The notes under the pieces are model-generated. The model did not search any database and was not told the origin of the DNA. It worked only from the letters and a program-made list of their open reading frames with translations. The translations under genes and the position numbers were made by a program. Positions 8,535 to 18,531 of a DNA stretch of 35,727 nt are shown one piece after another (the first letter of the stretch is position 1; the number at the start of each line of letters is the position of its first letter). Source of the stretch: Hyphomicrobiaceae bacterium (GTDB lineage Bacteria > Pseudomonadota > Alphaproteobacteria > Rhizobiales > Hyphomicrobiaceae); the NCBI GenBank assembly GCA_013141255.1, contig JABFRJ010000445.1:1-35727 (forward strand). Reading direction: 5' to 3'.

Positions 8535-9605
8535 GTGAGAACGGTGGACAAAGGCTCGATACACCCTCGCAGTCAGCGGCGGATGATGCAGGTTTTCGAT
8601 GGGGCTGCGTTAGGACCACCGCCGATCTGGTTGATGCGACAAGCGGGTCGCTATCTTCCCGAGTATCGTGAGGTTCGGGCCAAGGCGGGGAGCTTTCTTA
8701 ATCTTTGCTACAATCCGGCCATGGCTGCCGAGGTTACGTTACAGCCCATTCGTCGATATGGCTTTGACGCGGCGATTTTGTTTTCGGATATTCTCGTTGT
8801 ACCAGATGCGCTCGGGCAAAATGTTCGTTTTGTGGAAGGTGAAGGGCCGCGGCTTGATCCGATCCGAGATGCTGCAGGGCTGGCTAATCTATCATTGCGT
8901 AAGGCGACAACGAAGTTCGATACGGTCGCGGAGACTGTGCAGCGGTTAAGGCAGGGTCTGCCTGGCGAAACCGCTCTGATAGGCTTCTGTGGGGCGCCGT
9001 GGACTGTGGCGACCTACATGGTTGGGGGGCAGGGCTCAAGTGATCAGGCGGCCGCGCGCGGGCTTGCCTACCGCGACCCAACATTGTTCCAATCGTTGAT
9101 GGATTTGTTGGTCGATGCATCCGTTGACTACCTTGGTCGTCAGGCAAGGGCGGGTGCCGATTTGCTGCAGATCTTTGATAGCTGGGCCGGGAGCCTTCCC
9201 GATGATGAGTTTGAGACTTGGGTGGTGGCGCCAACACGGCGTATAGTTGCTCAGATGAAAGCACAGTTTCCGGATTTGCCAATTATCGGCTTTCCAAGAG
9301 GTTCAGGGCCATTGGCCTTTAATTACGTGCAAGAAACGGGTGTTGATGCTGTAGGTTGTGATACGGCGATGCCTCTGGAACTGATCCGTTCGTCGCTTTC
9401 AGGCAAGACGGTTGTGCAGGGCAATTTGGATCCACTGCTATTGGTCGCAGGTGGTGATCGTATGCGGCGGCGAATTGATACGCTTTTAGCGACTTTGGCG
9501 GCCAATCCTTATATTTTTAATTTGGGTCACGGTATTGTGCCTGAAACGCCACCTGAGCATGTTGCGGAATTGGTTCGCCATGTTCGATCGTACGGTCGCG
9601 CCTAA
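8535..9605 (+). CDS. hemE: Uroporphyrinogen decarboxylase
   Basis: ORF; PPIWLMRQAGRYLPEYREVR, GFCGAPWTVATYMVGG, LFSDILVVPDALGQ, FNLGHGIVPETPPEHV. Confidence 0.97.
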   Translation: MRTVDKGSIHPRSQRRMMQVFDGAALGPPPIWLMRQAGRYLPEYREVRAKAGSFLNLCYNPAMAAEVTLQPIRRYGFDAAILFSDILVVPDALGQNVRFVEGEGPRLDPIRDAAGLANLSLRKATTKFDTVAETVQRLRQGLPGETALIGFCGAPWTVATYMVGGQGSSDQAAARGLAYRDPTLFQSLMDLLVDASVDYLGRQARAGADLLQIFDSWAGSLPDDEFETWVVAPTRRIVAQMKAQFPDLPIIGFPRGSGPLAFNYVQETGVDAVGCDTAMPLELIRSSLSGKTVVQGNLDPLLLVAGGDRMRRRIDTLLATLAANPYIFNLGHGIVPETPPEHVAELVRHVRSYGRA

Positions 9606-9629
9606 TACCTGATTGGGAGACTATATATA

Positions 9630-10166
9630 ATGAGTCCCTCTGAGGGAGAAAAAGACGGTCGACGCGCGACTGTGCGAGCAGGCGTTGCGCTTGTACTTAC
9701 GGCAAGTGTAGCTTTGGTGTTGATGGTCGTATTGGGTGCGCGCGCGTATGACTGGATTAAGGCAGTGCATGTGATGGCAATTATCGCATGGATGGCAGGT
9801 ATGTTGTATTTGCCGCGATTGTTTGTGTATCACACGGATGCCAGGGTTGGGTCCGAACTTAGTGAAACACTGAAAATTATGGAACGTCGTTTGCTGCGGA
9901 TCATTATTAATCCGGCGATGGTTCTAGCTTGGGTGGTGGGTTTATGGTTGGCCTGGAGTGGTGGGTGGTTTAAGGCTCCTTGGTTCCATGGTAAGTTGTT
10001 GTTTGTGATTGGTCTTAGTGCGGTCCATGGACATTTGGCTAAATCGGTACGTTTGTTTGCTGCTGACAAAAACGTGAGGTCATCGCGGCATTGGCGAATT
10101 CTGAATGAAGTCCCGGCGCTGTTAATGGTGGTCATTGTCATTTTGGTGATTGTGAAACCGTTTTGA
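9630..10166 (+). CDS. hemJ: Protoporphyrinogen IX oxidase HemJ
   Basis: ORF; multi-TM; WIKAVHVMAIIAWMAGMLYLPRLFVYH ... WFHGKLLFVIGLSAVHGHLAK. Confidence 0.92.
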   Translation: MSPSEGEKDGRRATVRAGVALVLTASVALVLMVVLGARAYDWIKAVHVMAIIAWMAGMLYLPRLFVYHTDARVGSELSETLKIMERRLLRIIINPAMVLAWVVGLWLAWSGGWFKAPWFHGKLLFVIGLSAVHGHLAKSVRLFAADKNVRSSRHWRILNEVPALLMVVIVILVIVKPF

Positions 10167-10468
10167 CGTGTGGTCGCTTTTTGGTCCAAGTTTTGCTTTG
10201 ATATTGCTGATAATTCTGCTACTTATCCAATGGACACTGGGGTTTGAAGTCGTTTCAACCTCGCTCATGGTCGGCCTCCCCGGCTGTTCACGGACCTTTC
10301 CGCCATGATTGTGTGATCAACCCGGTTTTGCCCGGTTGAGAACTTGATATCTTCCTTCCCTTCCCTTCCCATCTGCTCGCGCGTGTTGTTCGAGTGTAGC
10401 GTTTGCCAAATACTGCATTTGCTCACATCTCGCGACGCGTGCATGGCCGGCACATTCCGGAGCATTGT

Positions 10469-11758
10469 ATGCAAGACGGCATTAAAGAAATTAAACTTCA
10501 AGATCTTAAAGCCAAAACACCGACTGAAATGCTCACGTTTGCGGAGGAAGTTGGCGTCGAAAACGCTAGCGCAATGCGTAAGCAAGAGTTGATGTTTGCT
10601 GTACTGAAACAACTCGCCTCAAAGGAGGTCGAGATCATCGGTATGGGGGTGGTTGAAGTATTGCTGGACGGTTTTGGTTTTCTCCGGTCGCCTGATGCGA
10701 ACTACTTGCCCGGTCCGGACGATATTTATCTGTCACCCTCGCAGATCCGACGGTTTGCCTTGCGGACCGGGGATACGGTTGAAGGTCCAATTCGCGGACC
10801 CAAAGATGGTGAGCGCTATTTCGCACTGCTGAAAGTCAACAATATCAATTTTGAAGATCCTGAGGCGCAGCGCCATAAGGTTCACTTTGATAATTTGACG
10901 CCGCTCTACCCGACCCAATGGTTGAAGATGGAAATCGAGGATCCGACGATCCGCGATCTGTCGGCCCGAGTTATTGATATTGTGGTGCCGCTCGGTAAGG
11001 GCCAGCGCGGCTTGATCGTCGCGCCGCCGAGGACCGGTAAAACGGTGTTGCTGCAGAACATTGCCCACTCGATCACCGTAAATCATCCAGAAATTTATCT
11101 GATTGTTTTGTTGATCGATGAACGGCCTGAAGAAGTCACTGATATGCAGCGTAGTGTGAAGGGGGAGGTGATCGCCTCTACTTTCGATGAACCGCCTAGT
11201 CGACACGTGCAAGTTTCGGAAATGGTGATTGAGAAGGCTAAGCGTCTTGTCGAGCACAAGCGCGACGTGGTGATTTTGCTCGACTCGATCACGCGATTGG
11301 GCCGTGCGTACAACACGGTGGTACCGTCTTCGGGTAAGGTTTTAACGGGTGGCGTTGACTCAAACGCCTTGCAGCGACCTAAGCGCTTCTTCGGTGCAGC
11401 ACGTAATATTGAGGAAGGCGGGTCATTGACGATCATCGCTACGGCACTGATTGATACCGGTAGCCGTATGGACGAAGTCATCTTTGAAGAATTTAAAGGT
11501 ACAGGTAACTCGGAAATCATACTTGATCGTAAGGTCTCTGATAAACGCGTGTTCCCGGCGATTGATGTGGCACGATCAGGTACGCGGAAGGAAGACCTGC
11601 TGGTGCCTCATGATCAACTTAAGAAGGTCTATGTGTTGCGACGTATTCTCAACCCGATGGGACCTATGGACGCCATCGAGTTCCTAATTGATAAACTCAA
11701 GGGTACTAAGACCAATGGTGAGTTCTTCCAGTCGATGAACAAGCCGGGCGCTTCATAA
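10469..11758 (+). CDS. rho: Transcription termination factor Rho
   Basis: ORF listed from 10403; likely start at internal ATG 10469 ([18 protein letters not shown]). [25 protein letters not shown] Walker [70 protein letters not shown]. Confidence 0.97.
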   Translation: MQDGIKEIKLQDLKAKTPTEMLTFAEEVGVENASAMRKQELMFAVLKQLASKEVEIIGMGVVEVLLDGFGFLRSPDANYLPGPDDIYLSPSQIRRFALRTGDTVEGPIRGPKDGERYFALLKVNNINFEDPEAQRHKVHFDNLTPLYPTQWLKMEIEDPTIRDLSARVIDIVVPLGKGQRGLIVAPPRTGKTVLLQNIAHSITVNHPEIYLIVLLIDERPEEVTDMQRSVKGEVIASTFDEPPSRHVQVSEMVIEKAKRLVEHKRDVVILLDSITRLGRAYNTVVPSSGKVLTGGVDSNALQRPKRFFGAARNIEEGGSLTIIATALIDTGSRMDEVIFEEFKGTGNSEIILDRKVSDKRVFPAIDVARSGTRKEDLLVPHDQLKKVYVLRRILNPMGPMDAIEFLIDKLKGTKTNGEFFQSMNKPGAS

Positions 11759-11777
11759 GCTGAGTTGAGTGATTTGA

Positions 11778-11812
11778 GGGCGCGGGATCAAATGATCGCC
11801 GCGCCCTTTTTT
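11778..11812 (+). terminator. Rho-independent terminator after rho
   Basis: GGGCGCGG (11778-11785) pairs with CCGCGCCC (11799-11806), followed by T6 (11807-11812). Confidence 0.85.
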
Positions 11813-11929
11813 GTTTCATCGGCGGCTTGTGATAGGCACACTGTGTGCATCGCTGGCACTATGCCGCGATTAGACGAGTTGCATCTGAATCTCGTGCTTG
11901 TTTGCTTTAGCGTTGGTGATTTTTTGCGT

Positions 11930-13276
11930 ATGGCTGCGGATGATACAATTTTTGCCTTGTCGACAGCGCCGGGCCGAGCAGGGATCGCTGTTATTCGTGT
12001 GTCTGGCTTGGGTGCTCAAAGTGCTCTGACCGAAATTTGTGGCTCAATGGCCGCAGACCCACCGCGCACGGCGCGCCGCGCATTTCTTCGAGATCCGTTA
12101 AGCGGCGAGCGCCTCGACGATGGAATTGTGCTTTTATTTATCGGTCCAAAGAGTTTTACCGGCGAGGACGTGGTTGAGTTCCATGTGCACGGCGGCCGGG
12201 CTGTGGTTGCCGGTGTGCTCGGGGTTTTGGGGCGGCTGCCAAGTATGCGGTTGGCTGAACCGGGAGAATTTACCCGACGTGCATTTGAAAACGGAAAACT
12301 TGATCTGACAGAGGCCGAGGGGCTGGCTGATCTTATCGATGCGGAGACCGAGAGCCAGAGGGCGTTGGCGCTGCGTCATATGGGCGGAGCGTTGCGTCGG
12401 GCGGCGGAAGGATGGCGCTCAGATATCATAGCTGCACAAGCTCTGGCGGAGGCTGCAATTGATTTTTCTGATGAAGCAGACGTTGGCGCTCAAGCGTTGG
12501 CGCAGGCGCGGCAAGTTGTTCATCGATTGGTGCATACATTGCGCTCTGAGCTTGGGGATCAGAACCGGGGCGAGATTCTGCGTGACGGTTTTCGCGTGGT
12601 AGTGGCTGGTCGGCCGAATGCCGGAAAATCATCGCTTATAAATCGTCTTGCTGGTCGTGACGCTGTGATTGTTTCTGATGAGGCCGGAACAACCCGTGAT
12701 ATTGTCGAGTTGCATCTGAATCTCGAAGGGCGACGGGTAATAATTGCAGATACGGCTGGCATTCGCGAGGCGGAGGGAAAAGTTGAACTGGAGGGTATTC
12801 GACGCGGTTTGGCATATGCCCGCACAGCACATCTTGTTCTTTGGGTGGTTGATGCAATGGCATTTGACTTTAAACTCCCGTCTGATCTTTTGGAAATTCA
12901 GATCCCCGTACTCATGGTCATTAATAAGTGCGATTTAGCTCCAACAGATGTGGTTAGACGACTTGGGTTTGAGGCGAGATATATCTCAGCGACGACCGGG
13001 GACGGTGTAGATGTTCTGGTGGAGGATATTTCAAAATTTGCAGCCGAGCGAACTGAAGGAGGAACCGGTGCATTAATTGCGTTGGCTCGTCATCGTGAGG
13101 CTTTACATAAAGCCGAGCGCGGTTTGCTTGATTTTCTCTGCATCGATGATCATGATGCCGAAATAGGCGCGGAGCATTTAAGATCCGCATCTGCGGCACT
13201 CGGAAAATTAACGGGCCGGATCGATGTGGAAGAGGTACTAGGTGCCATCTTTGGACGCTTTTGCATTGGGAAATGA
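11930..13276 (+). CDS. mnmE: tRNA modification GTPase MnmE
   Basis: ORF listed from 11765; likely start ATG 11930 (MAADDTIFALSTAPGRAGIAVIRVSG), since the longer ORF overlaps the rho terminator. VVAGRPNAGKSSLINRLAGRDAVIVSDEAGTTRD; C-terminal FGRFCIGK. Confidence 0.96.
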   Translation: MAADDTIFALSTAPGRAGIAVIRVSGLGAQSALTEICGSMAADPPRTARRAFLRDPLSGERLDDGIVLLFIGPKSFTGEDVVEFHVHGGRAVVAGVLGVLGRLPSMRLAEPGEFTRRAFENGKLDLTEAEGLADLIDAETESQRALALRHMGGALRRAAEGWRSDIIAAQALAEAAIDFSDEADVGAQALAQARQVVHRLVHTLRSELGDQNRGEILRDGFRVVVAGRPNAGKSSLINRLAGRDAVIVSDEAGTTRDIVELHLNLEGRRVIIADTAGIREAEGKVELEGIRRGLAYARTAHLVLWVVDAMAFDFKLPSDLLEIQIPVLMVINKCDLAPTDVVRRLGFEARYISATTGDGVDVLVEDISKFAAERTEGGTGALIALARHREALHKAERGLLDFLCIDDHDAEIGAEHLRSASAALGKLTGRIDVEEVLGAIFGRFCIGK

Positions 13277-13345
13277 GAGCCGTGAATCGAACGCGAACAT
13301 GGTCGTGAATCCGATTCCTTTTCAATTGATTACGTCGAACGGAGA

Positions 13346-13359
13346 GTTTCACGTGAAAC
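13346..13359. promoter_or_regulatory. parS: parS partition site 1
   Basis: Perfect palindrome GTTTCACGTGAAAC; parAB genes about 3 kb downstream. Confidence 0.95.
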
Positions 13360-13500
13360 TATCCGTATAGCGGAGTAATATCTTTGATCGCAGGATAATA
13401 CTCCAAACGATAGGAGCCTTGCAGGACTCTTGCTTGCAAGGGTCTTGGTTCTTCAGGACGCTGTCGCGTTTGCCCAGGACTCTTGTAAAACTGGCAATTT

Positions 13501-13529
13501 TTGACCTTTGACACCATTTCGGGCTATAG
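13501..13529 (+). promoter_or_regulatory. Candidate sigma70-type promoter for mnmG
   Basis: TTGACC (13501-13506), N17, CTATAG (13524-13529) in the intergenic region upstream of mnmG. Confidence 0.4.
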
Positions 13530-13622
13530 ATCACGTATAATTCTGACGTTTATTGCTGCAAGGTGTGGTGGGAATTTCTCTCTCTTCTAAAAAGGGGCAT
13601 GACCGTCGATATGGGATCATCC

Positions 13623-15506
13623 ATGTTTGATTTTGACGTCATTGTTGTTGGTGGTGGGCACGCTGGTTGTGAAGCTGCTGCCGCGTCGGCGCGGCTTGGC
13701 GCTCGGACGGCAATGGTCACTCACTCTTTCGCCACTGTTGGTGAGATGAGCTGCAACCCCGCAATTGGGGGCTTGGGCAAGGGACACTTGGTGCGCGAGA
13801 TTGATGCGCTCGATGGCTTGATGGGGCGCGTAGCAGATGCGGGCGGAATTCAATTTCGTCTACTCAATCGGTCCAAGGGACCGGCTGTTCAGGGACCCCG
13901 TGCTCAAGCGGATAGGAAATTATATCGAATGGCGATGCAGGCGGCGATTAAATCGACCGCTGGTTTGACCGTGATCGAAGGGGGAGTAACGGATCTTATT
14001 GTTCGGGATGGAAATGTTGAGGGGGTTGTTATTGGGGAAGGACGCGACTTCAGGTCATACTCCGTTGTTCTTACAACTGGTACATTTTTAAATGGCTTGA
14101 TTCACATAGGGGAGAGAAAAATACCGGCAGGGCGAGTCGGTGAGGCTCCTGCACTTGGGTTGTCTGAGCGCCTGGTGTCGTTTGACTTACAACTTGGACG
14201 ACTTAAAACGGGAACACCAGCGCGCCTTGATGGACGTTCAATTAATTGGTCTGCTGTTACTATGCAGGCAGGGGACGATGTGCCTGTGCCGTTTTCGTTT
14301 CTTACCGGTGCCATCGATAATCCGCAGATTAGCTGTGGGGTGACGACGACAACGAGTGAAACGCATCAAGTCATCCGCGATAATCTCACTCGTGCACCAA
14401 TGTATTCCGGCCAGATCACAGGCGTGGGGCCTAGGTATTGTCCGTCTATTGAAGACAAGGTGGTGCGGTTTGCAGATCGGACATCACATCAGATTTTTCT
14501 AGAGCCAGAAGGCTTGGATGATCCCACAGTTTATCCGAATGGAGTTTCTACCTCTCTACCTGAAGATGTACAGGGTCGATTTTTGAGAACAATTCCGGGG
14601 TTGGAGTGTGTGCAAATTCTGCGTCCAGGGTACGCAATTGAGTATGATTATGTTGATCCTAGGGAATTGAGTCCGACTCTGGAACTCAAAAAGGTTCCGG
14701 GATTGTTTCTGGCTGGGCAGATTAATGGCACAACAGGGTATGAAGAAGCTGCAGGGCAAGGGTTGCTTGCGGGTATTAATGCAGCTTTGCGCGCGGGTGG
14801 TGGTGGTAAAAACATGGTCTTGTCGCGGGCCGACGCCTATCTGGGCGTGATGATAGATGATCTTGTGACGCGTGGTGTTAGTGAGCCTTATCGAATGTTC
14901 ACATCGCGGGCTGAATATCGGCTTCGATTAAGAGCCGATAATGCGGATTCAAGATTGACTGCATTGGGCTATGGGCTTGGATGTGTGGGTAGTGAGCGAG
15001 CGTCTGTTTTCAAAAATAAGCAGCGATTACTGACGGCCGGCCGAGAAGGGCTTGAAAGATTAATGCTAACGCCTACGGCGGCTGGAAAATCTGGTTTGGA
15101 TGTAAATCGTGATGGTCGTCGACGGTCGGCGTTTGAGCTTTTGGCTCATCCAGGGGTGGATTTTGCTCGACTGTGCGAGATTTGGCCGGACCTTAGAGAA
15201 ATTAAGCCAGAAATAGCGGCCCAAATCGCCATCGATGCCAAATATGCATCCTATGTTGATCGTCAGAGTGCCGATGTTGAAGCGCTCCGGCGTGATGAAG
15301 GCCTCAAAATTCCATCAGAGTTCAGCTTTGATGCTATTATCGGGCTGTCCAATGAAGTTCGGCAAAAATTGCAGCGCCATAGACCTCATACGTTAGCGCA
15401 AGCCGCGCGCATTGATGGGATGACACCTGCTGCGCTGATGCTTGTTTTATCGGCTTTAAAGCGGCGTGCTGGTAAACACGGTGTCGTCAGCGATATTGCC
15501 ATTTAG
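13623..15506 (+). CDS. mnmG: tRNA uridine-5-carboxymethylaminomethyl modification enzyme MnmG (GidA)
   Basis: ORF listed from 13563; likely start near [68 protein letters not shown]; upstream ATGs at 13599 and 13611 are possible. Confidence 0.96.
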   Translation: MFDFDVIVVGGGHAGCEAAAASARLGARTAMVTHSFATVGEMSCNPAIGGLGKGHLVREIDALDGLMGRVADAGGIQFRLLNRSKGPAVQGPRAQADRKLYRMAMQAAIKSTAGLTVIEGGVTDLIVRDGNVEGVVIGEGRDFRSYSVVLTTGTFLNGLIHIGERKIPAGRVGEAPALGLSERLVSFDLQLGRLKTGTPARLDGRSINWSAVTMQAGDDVPVPFSFLTGAIDNPQISCGVTTTTSETHQVIRDNLTRAPMYSGQITGVGPRYCPSIEDKVVRFADRTSHQIFLEPEGLDDPTVYPNGVSTSLPEDVQGRFLRTIPGLECVQILRPGYAIEYDYVDPRELSPTLELKKVPGLFLAGQINGTTGYEEAAGQGLLAGINAALRAGGGGKNMVLSRADAYLGVMIDDLVTRGVSEPYRMFTSRAEYRLRLRADNADSRLTALGYGLGCVGSERASVFKNKQRLLTAGREGLERLMLTPTAAGKSGLDVNRDGRRRSAFELLAHPGVDFARLCEIWPDLREIKPEIAAQIAIDAKYASYVDRQSADVEALRRDEGLKIPSEFSFDAIIGLSNEVRQKLQRHRPHTLAQAARIDGMTPAALMLVLSALKRRAGKHGVVSDIAI

Positions 15507-15531
15507 CGCTGAAAATAAACCATGGTCGACG

Positions 15532-16188
15532 ATGCAACGTATAGAATCTTCTGAAAATTTCCGAGCGTTTTTTGAGGTTTCACGTGAAACTGTAGTGCGG
15601 ATGGAAAGTTATGTTGAACTTCTAGCTATCTGGCAACGCGCCATAAATTTAGTTGCTCCGAGTACAATGGCTGAGGTTTGGCACCGCCATATAACAGACT
15701 CGGCGCAGCTGTTACGATTGGCGCCGGGTGTAAGGCCGCTCAATTGGGTTGATTTGGGGGCTGGAGCTGGGTTCCCTGGTCTCGTCTTGGCCATTATGCT
15801 GGCTGAGAGTCCGGGTAACAAAGTCCGACTTATTGAAAGCGACGCAAAGAAGTGCGCATTTATGCGGGAAGTTGTTCGAAAAACTGGCATTGCACGACTG
15901 GTAACGGTGGATATCGTTGGTGAGCGAATTCAATCGCCAGAGGTTTCATCTAAGGTTGACGTAGTGGATGTTGTGTCGGCTCGGGCGTTGGCTTCGCTTG
16001 ATTGCCTGTTCGAGTATAGCTTTGGTATGTTTCATCCTCATACGATTGGTATTTTCCCAAAGGGCAAGGATGCAACAACCGAAGTTGCGACGGCTCGGGA
16101 TCGTTGGTTGTTTGATTGTGAACTTCAGCCTAGTCAGACCGAAACAAGTGCATCAATTGTGGTTGTGAGTGGCTTAAAACGGCGTTAA
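15532..16188 (+). CDS. rsmG: 16S rRNA (guanine527-N7)-methyltransferase RsmG (GidB)
   Basis: ORF listed from 15466; likely start MQRIESSENFRAFFEVSRETV at 15532. WHRHITDSAQLLRL, WVDLGAGAGFPGLVLAIM, VVSARALASLDCLFEY. Confidence 0.95.
   Translation: MQRIESSENFRAFFEVSRETVVRMESYVELLAIWQRAINLVAPSTMAEVWHRHITDSAQLLRLAPGVRPLNWVDLGAGAGFPGLVLAIMLAESPGNKVRLIESDAKKCAFMREVVRKTGIARLVTVDIVGERIQSPEVSSKVDVVDVVSARALASLDCLFEYSFGMFHPHTIGIFPKGKDATTEVATARDRWLFDCELQPSQTETSASIVVVSGLKRR
15576..15589. promoter_or_regulatory. parS: parS partition site 2 (inside rsmG)
   Basis: Perfect palindrome GTTTCACGTGAAAC inside rsmG, encoding part of FEVSRETV. Confidence 0.95.
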
Positions 16189-16241
16189 CTGCGTTAGCAA
16201 TCAGTGTATTGATATCGGATTGGCCTTAAAGGGGGTGTGCT

Positions 16242-17102
16242 GTGACTAACAATCCTGTTTCGAGCAATCCGCATGCAGCGCCCCCTATTCGGGTTTTGGC
16301 TATTGCCAATCAAAAAGGGGGGGTAGGCAAGACCACGACTGCAATAAACCTTGGGACGGCGCTGGCTGCTATTGGCGAGCGCGTTCTTATTTTGGATCTT
16401 GATCCCCAAGGGAACGCGTCCACAGGTGTTGGGGTTCCGCCTGAGGCTAGGCCACGTACTATGTACGACGTCCTTGCAGGCCACTCGTCGATTATGCAGG
16501 CCAAAATTGACACAAAAATTCCGAATTTGTCGATTGTGGCTGCTAACAGTGATCTGGTCGGGCTGGAGTCTGAACTTATGGGGGATGCAAATCGTCCATA
16601 TCGGCTGCGTGATGCGGTAACAGCCTTGCGAGCGCAGCAATCTGTGTCTTTTGGAGCAGGGGGGGGAGTTAGAGCGTTTACTTACATATTGATTGACTGC
16701 CCACCTAGCCTCAGTTTGTTAACGCTGAATGCGATGACGGCTGCAAATGCGGTATTGGTTCCAGTTCAATGTGAGTTTTTCGCGCTCGAGGGTATTTCGC
16801 AACTCAAGGAAACAATTGATCAAATTAAAGCCACACTCAATCCTAAGCTCGAGATTCAAGGTGTGGTGCTGACAATGCACGACCAAAGAACGGCGTTTTC
16901 GAGAGAGATTGCTGAAAATGTGCGATCGTTTTTTGGATCTAAAGTTTATAAGACGATGATTCCGCGAAATATTCGGGTCGCTGAGGCGCCTTCGTTCGGG
17001 CAGCCTATACTGATTTACGATCATGACTGTATCGGCAGTAAAGCGTATGTCGAGTTGGCGTCGGAAGTGATTGCCAGAGAGCGCGCTATGAAGGCTGCGT
17101 GA
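16242..17102 (+). CDS. parA: Chromosome partitioning protein ParA (deviant Walker A ATPase)
   Basis: GTG start with purine-rich upstream AAAGGGGG; ANQKGGVGKTTTAINLGTALA, LILDLDPQGNASTG. Confidence 0.97.
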   Translation: MTNNPVSSNPHAAPPIRVLAIANQKGGVGKTTTAINLGTALAAIGERVLILDLDPQGNASTGVGVPPEARPRTMYDVLAGHSSIMQAKIDTKIPNLSIVAANSDLVGLESELMGDANRPYRLRDAVTALRAQQSVSFGAGGGVRAFTYILIDCPPSLSLLTLNAMTAANAVLVPVQCEFFALEGISQLKETIDQIKATLNPKLEIQGVVLTMHDQRTAFSREIAENVRSFFGSKVYKTMIPRNIRVAEAPSFGQPILIYDHDCIGSKAYVELASEVIARERAMKAA

Positions 17103-17165
17103 TCTACGCCTTAGTGTTGAGTTGGTCGGAACCCAGATCTTAAGTTCACAGGAGCGGATGTCGCT

Positions 17166-18053
17166 ATGAATTCCCCACTTCCGAAAGGCCGCCTCGGGCG
17201 CGGGCTCGCTTCATTGATTGGTGAGGCAGCTATACAAAGTCCACGTGTCGCTTCGGAGGGCGAGCACCGCGTGGTATCTTTGGATCAAATTCATGCTGGA
17301 AAGCTCAATCCGCGAAAAGATTTTCGTGAGGATGAGCTTGAGGAATTGACCAATTCAATTCGTCAGAAGGGCTTGGTGCAGCCGATCATTGTGCGCCTGG
17401 ACGTGGCTGGCGGTTATGAGATTGTTGCAGGTGAGCGGCGCTGGCGTGCTGCACAGCGGGCTGGATTGCATCAGGTTCCGGTTATCGTTCGTGATCTTGG
17501 TGATCAAGAGATGCTTGAATTTGCAATTATTGAGAATGTTCAACGAGCCGATCTTAATGCAATTGAAGAAGCTGGCGGGTATCAGGAACTCGTCAATCGT
17601 TACGGCTATACGCAAGAACGCTTGGCTGAAGAAATTGGTAAAAGTCGGAGCCACCTCACTAATACTCTGCGCTTATTGCGATTGCCGGAGTCTGTCCAAG
17701 GGCTCGTTGCGGGTGGTAAATTATCGGCCGGACATGCTCGTGCTCTGGTTGGGCGTGATGACGCAGAGGCGTTAGCGTTTAAAATTATCGAACAAGGCAT
17801 GACGGTTCGCGACATTGAGGCACTAGTCCAACAGGTTGATGCGAATGTTGGCAAAGCGCCTGTGAGTCGAGTACGTGAGAAGGATGCTGATACCAAGGCG
17901 TTTGAGCAGTCTCTGGCTGAATTGCTCGGACTGAAAGTTGATATAAAGCGAGGATCGGGCGAAAGCGGCGTGCTTTTGATTAAGTACGGGAATTACGATC
18001 AGCTTGATTATATTCGTGAGCGTTTGGTCGGTGGCAGATCGACCGGAAGTTGA
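17166..18053 (+). CDS. parB: Chromosome partitioning protein ParB
   Basis: ORF; GRGLASLIG, LNPRKDF, LTNSIRQKGLVQPIIVR, VAGERRWRAAQRAGLHQVPVIVRDL, ENVQRADLNAIEEA. Confidence 0.97.
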   Translation: MNSPLPKGRLGRGLASLIGEAAIQSPRVASEGEHRVVSLDQIHAGKLNPRKDFREDELEELTNSIRQKGLVQPIIVRLDVAGGYEIVAGERRWRAAQRAGLHQVPVIVRDLGDQEMLEFAIIENVQRADLNAIEEAGGYQELVNRYGYTQERLAEEIGKSRSHLTNTLRLLRLPESVQGLVAGGKLSAGHARALVGRDDAEALAFKIIEQGMTVRDIEALVQQVDANVGKAPVSRVREKDADTKAFEQSLAELLGLKVDIKRGSGESGVLLIKYGNYDQLDYIRERLVGGRSTGS

Positions 18054-18204
18054 CTATTTCCTGGGTTGTAGCTTGGTCGTAAGTGGTCTTTTGCCATTGA
18101 TCGTAAAATGGTCTGGCGGCTTTCTGGTAAGCGTCGTTTTTTTGGGTTGTCTAACGGGCTTTGTTGATCGACGGGCAGTTGTTTTTAAGCGAGTTTAGGG
18201 TGAC

Positions 18205-18531
18205 ATGATGTCGGATGCGGTAATGGAGCGCTTGGCTTGGACGATCTCTCAACGCCGTTTAGCAACCGCGGAAGCTTCCTACACGCGCTCGCTGCTTGAT
18301 GGTGGACGAGAGAAATGTGCACGAAAATTTGGTGAGGAGGCAGTCGAAACGGTAATTGCTGGCTTGATCGGTGATCGGGAAGCGGTGACTGCTGAAGCAG
18401 CTGACACGATTTATCATCTTCTTGTTCTTCTGGAAATGAATGGCGTCAGTTGGGCCGAAGTCAGCGCAAAGCTGACGGCTCGGATGGGCGTATCTGGGCA
18501 TGATGAGAAAGCAGCTCGTTCGTTTATTTGA
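18205..18531 (+). CDS. hisE: Phosphoribosyl-ATP diphosphatase
   Basis: [60 protein letters not shown]. Confidence 0.93.
   Translation: MMSDAVMERLAWTISQRRLATAEASYTRSLLDGGREKCARKFGEEAVETVIAGLIGDREAVTAEAADTIYHLLVLLEMNGVSWAEVSAKLTARMGVSGHDEKAARSFI

Noticed and set aside
11765-11929. N-terminal 55-aa extension of the mnmE ORF
   Set aside because: It overlaps the strong rho terminator hairpin, and the conserved MnmE N-terminus begins at ATG 11930.
18004-18198. 64-aa hydrophobic ORF after parB
   Set aside because: Overlaps the parB 3' end out of frame, no clear RBS or family; could be a chance ORF.
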